From NCBI RefSeq assembly GCF_932526225.1, contig NC_064038.1, positions 12,463,070-12,523,069 of the forward strand: a stretch of 60,000 nt of DNA. Direction: 5' to 3'. Source of the stretch: Nematostella vectensis. Lineage: Eukaryota > Cnidaria > Anthozoa > Actiniaria > Edwardsiidae. Position numbers and translations under genes: made by a program. This document shows positions 34,601 through 45,600 of the stretch, in pieces. Below the pieces are notes generated by a model, which was not told where the DNA came from, did not search any database, and saw only the letters and a program-made list of their open reading frames with translations. Each line of letters starts with the position of its first letter. Positions within the stretch are counted from its first letter, which is position 1.

Positions 34601-37600
34601 TACAAGATGCAAGATGCCGGTCCCTTGCCTGAAATAGATCCTCCCGGACAGATTGGCGGAGTCGTTGTGGGGATCTGGCTTTGGGCTACCTGTGAATTCA
34701 TGGCGCGAGTACTGGGTCCAGGGGGTGGAAACGAGGCAAAATTCAAATTCAAAAGAGAACTCGGTCGGATCAGGGGCTTTGTGAGCTTTATAGCTTGTTT
34801 CAGCTGAGTTTTTGCGAAAATTTCTCTACAACAGCTATAGAAACTGGCCTTTACCCATTTCAAGGAGAATTCAAGTCGAAATGGTGAGTATTCTAGTGGA
34901 AACACTAATTAATTACGAGCGTTTTGGCATTCAAACAATCACTCGTTGAGATGATGAGGTTGTGAAAAAGCCAAATAGGTTTCATCTCGATAATGTTATG
35001 TGTAAGTTTGCTTTTCAACTCAAGTTTAAGATTGAGAAAATGTGGACAAAGTGTATCCTCCTTTGTATGTGTGTTTATTATACGCGTCCTCTCAAGGCAC
35101 GTCGATTTGGTAAATAGCCATTAAACTAAACTAATAAATAAGTAGAGACTTGGCCAAGTAAAATTAAAAAAAAAACTTGTTTCCTCTCCCTGCCTGTGTA
35201 ATTTTTGGGGCCACTTAAACAAATATGTGTTATTATTAACTAAGAGGCTATAGAAAATATAAGTAAATTAGTGCCACTTACATTGAAAACATTACAGAAT
35301 AAACATAAGTAGTTTGTGATAATAAAATGCTCTGAAGAATGTAAAATATACCTTGTTGTCTTGCATACATGTATTGTCAGACAACATAATACAGACAATA
35401 AAATAAAATGCCACCCGCCCACAATTTTGTTTTTCTAGAAATCGGGATTGGGTACACCAACTAATAATCCCAAAGAGTTGAATTTGCACCCACTCATGGA
35501 TCATGGTCTCCTTACCCTGAGCATAAGTTCTTATATAACAAAAACTTTTAAAATTTTAAATGTCCATTTATCTATTCATTGCAGAAATGAAATAACACCA
35601 AGCGTCTTTTGCCACAGAGGAGAGAGAAGCAAAGCCAGGATGCAACATGATGATGGGTTATCCAGCTTGTGCTTAGAAGACCTTGGGGTCTTTATATCAA
35701 CAACTAGATGTAAGCATGAAGGGACATTTTTGCTTCGATTGTAGACTGTGAGATTTCAGTAAGCAAAGCACCAGAGGCTCTCCATGGCTGGATCACTGGA
35801 AAACCTGAGTAGTATTATCTAGAATTTCATGGCATTTCATACAGCCCTTCTTGCCATGCTTCTACAGTAAACACCTGCAATAAGAACCTACTTTTTTGTG
35901 AGTTACTATAGCCTAAACATGTTTTTATATGAGAGGTGCTCAGTGATATTTTAGGCTATTTACTATAGGCTCTTCCTCTTATAGAAGATTCTTATTTTTA
36001 TATGAAGTTATGGTAACATGTTGGCAGACTCATTGATGTAGATTTTAAAAAGAGCCTTCTAAGTTTTCTTTTTTTTTTCCTGACCATCCTCATATGTAAC
36101 TGCTCCAAATGCTTGGCCTAAAAGGTTCTTATACAAAAATGGGGTTCTAATTTGAACATTTTAGACCAACAGGTTCTTGTACACAGGTGCTCACTGCAGT
36201 TGTAAAAGTTCAATATGTTCTATTTAAAAAATATCTTTCTTTTTGGACCCTCACCTTGTGGCATTTATCTTTTTAGTAATGCCCATTTAGTTATTTTTTA
36301 TCGAATGTTTTTTTTTAAAGAAGCTCAGCAATTTTACAAAGTGGAAGAGGTATTGCACAGTACCTTTTATACTAAAACTATATTATTGTTACTAGAAATG
36401 AGGGGGTTTGTAGGTATTCTTTTACGTTCCAATTGTTTATGCGAGTTATAATTATAATAGTTTAAATACTTATTTATTTGACAACGATTACAAGTTATTA
36501 TTTAATATGAACGATTATAATGTTTTATAATGATTATAATGTTTATTCAAAGTATGAGACTATTTTTATAGTAGGTAGGATTTTAAACAGGGAACGTTTA
36601 CAAGAAACTATTTATGTGCTATGTTGTAAAATTACGATACGATGTGACATGTTTTAAATAAATTTGAATTTTATCAACATGTGTTGGTTATCTTTTAATT
36701 GCATAGACAACTCTGAGGGAGGAAAGGTAAAAGGTTGATGATCCAGCGGGAAAATGCTTCGAAAACTCGAATAATCCTATAGAGAAAATGCTGGGAAAAG
36801 TGGAATTTTCCGAAATAATCCTGTAGGGAAAACGCGTATTATCCTCTAATTATTTGGAATAATCCTATAGAGAAAATGCTGGGAAAACTGGAATTTTCCG
36901 AAATAATCCTGTAGGGAAAACGCGCATTATCCTCGAATAATCCTAAACAATAATCAAGTAGGAAAACTTACATTTTCCGTCTGGTAAAACGCGAGTTTTC
37001 CTTAGAAAGAAAACTCGCATTTTCCTGAATTTTCCCATTCTGGAAAACGGCACGTACTCCAAACTTGGAAAACTGTTAGGAATATGCCGAGGAAAACGCG
37101 CGTTTTCCGATCGGATAATCCGAGGAAAATGCCAAGATTATGTTGCGTTTTCTGCAAATTATCCGAACAGAAAACGCGGATATTTTTGCCGTGACCATCA
37201 TCGCCATCATCATTACCACCATCATCATCACCGTCACCATCGCTACCATCATCAATTCCATCGACATCACTGTTACCATCGTTATCACCATTATCATTAC
37301 CATCATCATCGGCATCATCATTACCATAACCATCACCATCGTCATCACCATCACTACCGTCACCACCCATCAACACCATAACCGAATAAACACCTGCGTG
37401 AAGGCTAACATCACCGTAATTTTCACTATCACCGCTTACATCCCCGAAAAAAATAATCGTCTAACCCCCTCCCCCTTCTTTTGCGCCGCCTCTACAGATC
37501 TACGCAGGAGGTTGCCCATCCATTTACATCGATGGCAGTGACGAGAACCTGTCCAGCTGGATGCGCTTTATAAGATGCGCGCGCAATTTCTCAGAGCAAA

Positions 37601-40600
37601 ACCTGTACGCTTTCCAGTACCTCGAGAACATTTTCTACCGCGCCTTCAAGGAGATTCCTGAAGGAACAGAGATGTTGGTTTGGTACGACAATAAGTACCC
37701 TCAGTACCTGGGTATCCCGACCGGTCTGGAGGAGATTGAGTTTATTACCCCCTCCGGTAAGACTAACACGCCTTTTAAAGCGGGCACCTTAAGAAGGAGT
37801 TTGTTTCTCGGTTGCCGCTACTTTCTAAACTAAAGCCCCGTGAAAATAGCGTCAGGTTTGACAGGGATAGTAGTTTGTGCACTGTAGTTTGTACGTGTAT
37901 TGTTCGCCATTTTGGGAGGCTTGACGAAGTAGCTCACCAACATTCGATTTTGGCCCCGTTTACTTTTGGGCTTTAGAGTATAGCTGGCCAATTTTGGCGC
38001 CGTTTGTATGGAGATTTAGGGTAATGCTGGCCAATTTTGGAGCCGTTTTCTTTTTGGCTTTAGGGTAATGCTGGCCAATTTTGGCGCCGTTTTCTTTTTG
38101 GCTTTAGGGTAATGCTGGCCAATTTTGGCGCCGTTTTCTTTTTGGCTTTAGGGTAATGCTGGCCAATTTTGGAGCCGTTTTCTTTTTGGCTTTAGGGTAA
38201 TGCTGGCCAATTTTGGCGCCGTTTGTATGGGGCTTTATGGTATTATTGGCTGAATTTGGTGCCGTTTGTATGGGGCTTTAGGGTAATGCTGGCCAATTTT
38301 GGCGCCGTTTGTATGGGGCTCTAGGGTATTACTGGCCGATTTTGGCGACGTTTTCTTTTTGGCTTTAGGGTAATGCTGGCCAATTTTGGCGCCGTTTTCT
38401 TTTTGGCTTTAGGGTAATGCTGGCCAATTTTGGCGCCGTTTTCTTTTTGGCTTTAGGGTAATGCTGGCCAATTTTGGCGCCGTTTTCTTTTTGGCTTAAG
38501 GGTAATGCTGGCCAATTTTGGAGCCGTTTTCTTTTTGGCTTTAGGGTAATGCTGGCCAATTTTGGCGCCGTTTGTATGGGGCTTTAGGGTATTACTGGCT
38601 GAATTTGGTGCCGTTTGTATGGGGCTTTAGGGTAATGCTGGCCAATTTTGGCGCCGTTTTTATGGGGCTCTAGGGTATTACTGGCCGATTTTGGCTCCGT
38701 TTGTATGGAGATTTAGGGTAATGCTGGCCAATTTTGGCGCCGTTTGTATGGGGCTTTAGGGTATTACTGGCTGAATTTGGTGCCGTTTGTATGGGGCTTT
38801 AGGGTAATGCTGGCCAATTTTCGCGCCGTTTTCTTTTTGGCTCTAGGGTAATGCTGGCCAATTTTGGAGCCGTTTTCTTTTTGGCTTTAGGGTAATGCTG
38901 GCCAATTTTGGCGCCGTTTGTATGGGGCTTTAGGGTAATGCTGGCCGATTTTGGCTCCGTTTGTATGGGGCTTTAGGGTAATGCTGACCGATTTAGCCGC
39001 TGTTTACACGGAGCTTTAGGGTAATGCTGACGGATACTGCGCCGCTTGCACGGGGCTTTAGAAGCTTGCTTTGATTGACAAACCTTGGAGCAGTCTACGG
39101 ACTGAGTGTGAATTAATGAGTGCTGTTTTGCTAGGCAACGGGCCGAAGCTTTCACCTATTAACAACGGCGAGAAATTTGAGGCAAATAACTCTTCAGAAA
39201 TATTAGTACCTAGACGTTTGGCAGCGCACTTTGAAAAGCAAAAAAAAATTGTTGCCACTTCAAGAAAGAGTCTTACAATAATGTGCTAGTAATTATACTT
39301 TTTCTGGTACGTTTCTGGCGACTTTCTAAACTTTCGAATTTTTGGGCAACTATGTCATAAGCCAAGAAACGAAATGAAACTTTCCCTGCCGCCTCTACAA
39401 ATATTCCCCTCAAAGTCAGAAAATTGTTGAGACAAAAACACGCAATACCGAGATACAACAAATGAATATTTGACACAAGCTGTATTTAGTAGCTCCAAGC
39501 ACCTGTTAACTTATGACTTTAAGCTCGAATATCCAGGAAACGATAGAATATTATTAAGAAGTTTGTATGAGGCATTTGTAAAGTAATACTTCAAAAATAT
39601 GTGCCTAACGTCAGTATGTCAGGAGGGCTCGGCAGAATAAAGTAATGTTCGCGTATAAAAATATTTTTTGTGCACTATGTCATAAGCAGGCACGTATCGC
39701 TAGTTGTTCTTTAGTTACTTATCTATTTATATACGAAGTAGAAACTTGGTCCGTTTGCCCTTCGCCAAACGAGACACGAAATTCAAACCCACGTTGTTTG
39801 GTTGCTTTCGCCGGAAATTATTCTAAGTGTGCTCCCTCGTGTTTAGCGGCTGAATAGGGAAAACCACCAGCTTGTAACATTCCATGCATGCTTAGTCAAG
39901 CTAGAAACTAAATGGTAACGCCGTTTCTTTCCGTTTTTAATACCCTCTTCCGTAAAAAGATGAGATCGCGAACAAACTTAAATATTACTTTGGCTTACGA
40001 TAAGACTGTTAAACCGGTTCTTGTGGTAGAATTTCTTGTTTAAGTAAACAGACTCTTTTCATAATTTAGTATGCCAATTTTATTCTCATAATCTATGTCA
40101 CTAAACAAAGCTGATATCAGGCCCATACCCAGGGGGGTGCAGGGGGTGCGAACGCACCCCCCCACACACACACACACAATGGCCGAAAGTCTACTTTCGG
40201 TTCTCAATAGACGTGCTATTCGTAGACAAAACTATAAAGCATAAGCTAGATCACTCTGCGTATGTCATTAATCCATAAGTCAGACTTTATTTGTAGCTAA
40301 ATCCGACAATAAAAGTCCCGTGGAGATACTGCAAAGGCATAAAAAAACCCTTTTTGTTCTTTCGGGGGTGGTCAGAAAAACAGAAAAAAAGTTTTATCAG
40401 AAAACTTCCTCCCCCCCCCCTCCTCCTCCTCCCCCAGGAAAAATTACGTCCACTTTTTCGGATTTCGCACCACCCCCCCCCCCCCCCCCCCCAAGAAAAA
40501 TCCTGGGTACGGGCCTGGATATCGCACTAGTTTTAAGGGACGTGGCTTTCAATTTCGCCTGCCGGTAGTTCTGGCGCTACCTTGAGGAAAAGGAAAGCGG

Positions 40601-42591
40601 GTTCCGCGCTCAGCGGACTAGATAGGGCAAAAAAAATCCAGAGGCCGTCCTACTAAACACAGCCACATCTGCACGACATGCTGTGTGTGGGAGGCAACAT
40701 GTGGAGAGGACCGTACTCTTGCCGAACACCAGGGTCCAACGAGGCGTACCCCTGTTGAGGAGATAGACAACTTCAATACATGAGTTATTTGGGCGTAACA
40801 CAGAGTATCACAGGAGAACGCTGCATTTGCCAAGTGTGTTATCGTGATTTTACCTAGATTTTGAGTTTGGCGAATCCTGAAATAGATTTACATGAAAGAA
40901 TATTTTTTTTTCATTTTTATTGTTTCAATCATATGTAAGTATATTATTTGTGTAACCAAGCAAAGTAATTCTTTAACACGAGTGCTAGTTGGGGAAACAA
41001 AACAGGTCCCCATTTTCATAATGTACAATAAAAATTATATATTGTGCCTGAAAATCGTTACTTATAGAAAGACCGCAAGTAAGTACATTTATTGTCTCAT
41101 AGAGAGGATTTCGGAAGACTGTCGTGAGTAAATCACATTACTTTTGTAATTTACTGCTATAGGTTTTATACACTATGCATACACTATAGCCTGCACATCA
41201 GAATTAGACTTGAGGCTCTAAGCCCTATTTTAACAAAAATACGCCGATCTAAGATAGCTCACCGATAATGTAAGCTCTAACTCAAATACGTTCTCCAAAT
41301 CAGGTTATTTTATCAATAAGTATCAGAAATAAAGAAAACTTAGGGAGTGAAAAATAGTGTTTGATAACAAAGACGTAATGGCGGCAATTTGTTGTTGCTG
41401 CTACCAAAACATCAGTAGATAGACGCGCCTTCCTTTGACTTTAACATTTTCAAATTTCTTGATTAAAACACAAACACGTAAAACCGATAAGTTTTCACGA
41501 GACTAGGCAAGGTAATCACCTAGATATATAAAGGCAAGGTTTAATGCAAGGTCAACAAGAATTTCGAATCAAAACTCGACACCAAATACGGGTTCTGTCT
41601 TCAAAAAGGCCTTACAACTCACAATCTACAAACAGTGGAAGCAATCGCATATACTTACCAATGAGGCATAACACTTCTAAAATAAACTTTACCTTTTATC
41701 TGGAAATCAGTGACTGTAACTCAGGGAAGCACCTCATTCGCCATTACCACTTGACGTGTCCATGGTTCCGTTTTCGGCGCCATTCTCGAATGCACTGTTC
41801 TGTTAGCTAGTCGCGTGAATTTCTCGAGAAAAGCGCCGCTTTTTTCACATGATTCTTGCACCAGGTTATAAGTTAAACACGATGTAAAATATCATACCGT
41901 TATCCAAACGATTGATATTCATTTCAGTGAAAAATTCCCCTAAAACCGTTGTAAACCCGTTGCTCTCTAAATGCATGGCCCGGGTGTGAAAACTCATTAA
42001 TTCACACTCAGTCCGTAGACTGGAGTATGTATTCTTGGGAGAGGAACACATGGTCGCTCACACGTTAAAATCTTATTTCTAGGTGAAGCTGTTCCCGGCA
42101 GCATAAAAAACAGCAAAAACAAGAATATAAACAACAACAACGATAACAACAACAACGAGATCAAAACTTCCATGTCGTGTCTTTCCAAGCTGAATGGCGT
42201 CTCGCCGACACCGCACACGCATGCGCAACGCATGTACAACCAACATCAGATCGAGGCTACAGAGGTAGGCTTCTATATACAAAAGTATCTCAAAAGCAAC
42301 CACCCTAGAGAAGCCCCCGTTGATCATTGATTGATCATTGCCCCTCTCTCGAAGGCTTACCATAGAAATTATGTATTTGAAAAGATCGGCGCTGCAGCAG
42401 TCTTCGACGTTTGATCACGTCAATGAAAGGTGAACATAATGATAATGATAATGATAATGATAATGATAATGATAATGGTAATGGTAATGGTAATGGTAAT
42501 GGTAATGGTAATGATAATGATAATGATAATGATAATGATAATGATAATGATAATGATAATGATAATGATAATGATAATGATAATGATAATG

Positions 42592-42634
<43 letters not shown>

Positions 42635-45600
42635 TTTAATTCACTCTGTACTTTACACAGTTTGAGTTAATAATTAAAGGGAAAATAAGTACATTGAGTC
42701 TGGAATCCGGAATAACAAGTAGTTTTCGAGCCGGTTCCAGTTAAATATTTATCTAAATAAAATCTCTGTCAGCCTTTTTCATAGTCTCCTCGCAGCCGCG
42801 AGTCGGTCACGCAACGTTCCCCTGAAGTGTGATTCTCAATTTGGTTTTAAATTCTGTCTAATAAAATGATTTAAAAAAACCTGAACACTCTCGTCAACTC
42901 TCAGTAGCCTGAAAGGGGGACCCAGTTGGCGCAGTTGGCAGATGTCGCTCTGTAGTGCCTGTGCTTCTCACCACAGGTTTCCCGGTTGCTCTGTAGTGCC
43001 TGTGCTTCTCACCACAGGTTTCCCGGTCGCTCTGTAGTGCCTGTGCTTCTCACCACAGGTTTCCCGGTTGCTCTGTAGCGCCTGTGCCTCTCACCACAGG
43101 TTTCCCGGTCGCTCTGTGGCGCCTGTGCCTCTCACCACAGGTTTCCCGGTCGCTCTGTAGTGCATGTGCCCCTCACCACAGGTTTCCCGGTCGCTCTGTA
43201 GTGCCTGTGCCTCTCCCCACAGGTTTCCCAGTCGCTCTGTAGCGCCTGTGCCTCTCACCACAGGTTTCCCGGTCGCTCTGTGGCGCCTGTGCCTCTCACC
43301 ACAGGTTTCCTGGTCGCTCTGTAGCGCCTGTGCCTCTCACCACAGGTTTCCCGGTCGCTCTGTGGCACCTGTGCTTCTCACCACAGGTTTCCCGGTTGCT
43401 CTGTAGTGCCCTGTGCCTCTCACCACAGGTTTCCCGGTCGCTCTGTAGTGCATGTGCCCCTCACCACAGGTTTCCCGGTCGCTCTGTAGTGCCTGTGCCT
43501 CTCCCCACAGGTTTCCCAGTCGCTCTGTAGCGCCTGTGCCTCTCACCACAGGTTTCCCGGTCGCTCTGTGGCGCCTGTGCCTCTCACCACAGGTTTCCTG
43601 GTCGCTCTGTAGCGCCTGTGCCTCTCACCACAGGTTTCCCGGTCGCTCTGTGGCGCCTGTGCTTCTCACCACAGGTTTCCCGGTCGCTCTGTAGTGCCTG
43701 TGCTTCTCACCACAGGTTTCCCGGTCGTTCTGTAGTGCCTGTGCCTCTCACCACTGGGTTCCGGGTTCGATTCCCGGTACCGACGTGAGTTGAGTTGGTT
43801 TGTCTCGCCTTTGCTCCGACGGGTTTTTTGCCCGGTTTTCCGGTTTTTTCCTCCATAAAACCAACAATTTCGATCTTAGATATGATCCGTTGTCAGACAT
43901 GAGTTGTTTGGAGGCTGCCTAAGGCGCCTTCCCATGCTTTTAACTCGACCACGTCTGGCTCTGCGCTCTCGTAATTCAGCATCTAGCTGCGATGAGAGTG
44001 ATTAGCTACTTAAATTTATTTATTTATTAATTTATGAAGCAAGAATGTGTTGGACACTCAACTCACCCGTTTTTTTGTTCTCAGGCGAATAAAAACCAGA
44101 TGGAGCACCACTATCGACATCGCATCCAATCCCGACACTACACAACACAGCACTCGCGTTTCTCGCAACCCTACCACGTGACAAGCCACGTGACAACCCA
44201 GCCCCCCAACTACCCTTCCTATCAGCAGGTGCCACCCCATCTGGTTACTAGGGGCAACGGTGATTTCGTGGTACGCCCCCTAGTCGGCAGCGTCAATCCT
44301 CCACAAGCCATCGTGAAACCTGTTACTGTTATGAGCAGCGTGACAGCACCAGGTGATCTCAAAGAACCGTTTCGTGACGGAAGTGATTTGAAACAGCGCC
44401 TTGGAGGATTTACAGGGTCGCCTAACGGAAGTGTTTCTGTGAACATCTCAGCTGGAATACCTCCTCAAAATATGATGGCAGGTGTTATGAGTAGTGGGCA
44501 AGCACGTGGTACATCTGATGTGGCCAGAAACACTAAGTCACGTGATTACGATCCAGGCTCATCACAGCCGCTACTGGTCACTTCCGTTCAGCTCGGTAAT
44601 GGACATACTCGGGAGTCCTTCGTCGGGCCGCACCGGAGAGGGAGGGTCTATGCGCGTGCGTCAGCTAGTCGGAGCGCGGTTGGACGTCACGTAGGTACGT
44701 CAAGTGTTCGTATAACTAAGGAAATGTTTGTGGCATTTTTTTTAATTTTTTTTTTATTCATTTTGTAGGTCTGCCTCCATCTCCATATTCAACCCGCTCC
44801 AAAGAAGCATTGACACGGAAACTGTCCGATCCACAGCCGCATCAGCCATACAGCGTCGAGAACCTGCTCATAAAACACTCAAGCGGCGTTAGCCCTGCAC
44901 ACCACCACACCCAGGGGGCACCCAACCGGCTGGGCCCGCAAGCACAGATCACCGCAAGTCCAGTCCCCACTCACCCTTCCCCAAACTCTACTTTTACGTG
45001 CCAGCAATCCGTCATGGCAAGCGGTCATACCACACCACACAATGCGCCCGCCTCTAGCTCCACGTCCGCGCTTCCTTCGAGTCATGCAACACAAATGCAA
45101 AGCACCGCAGGACATCACCTCGGTCACGCAACATTTGGGTCTGGTCGTGCAACGGTCACGCAACTTTCAGCCGTTACCGTAGGGCATCAGCTAGGTAACG
45201 CAACGTTAGGATCTGGTCACACAACGGTCACGCAATACTCAACGGTCACCACAGGTCCTCAGCTTGGGAACGCAACGTATGGACCTGGTCACGCAACGGT
45301 CACGCAATACGCAACGGTCACCACAGGTCCTCAGCTTGGGAACGCAACGTATGGACCTGGTCACGCAACGGTCACGCAACATTCACCGGTGGACCTTAAC
45401 AGCCAAATAGAATCATCTCAGAAGCCACGCCATCCATCCAGCTGCAGCAGTTCCGGGCATGCGCACGAGGATGACGAAGATTCCAGAAGCGACTCTTTGA
45501 GCACCGAAAGTAAAGAGGATAACCGGAACTTGATGGATGAGATTAGCATGTGGCGATGCAAGCAGTGTCAGAAGACGTTCACTCAGCGCGTGCTACTGCA

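Noticed and set aside
37002-37541. Asp/Gly-rich and Ile/Thr-rich open frames
   Set aside because: They come from the CAT/CAC trinucleotide tract in intron 2 of gene 3.
42411-42665. Asn-Asp and Met-Ile repeat open frames
   Set aside because: Direct translation of a hexamer microsatellite within an intron of gene 3.
43164-43694. Open frames with repeated [15 protein letters not shown] on the plus strand
   Set aside because: They are frames of the 41-bp minisatellite in the SINE, not genes.
43760-43790. Functional tRNA gene at the B box
   Set aside because: No acceptor stem or anticodon arm at normal spacing to the A box; the context is a SINE.
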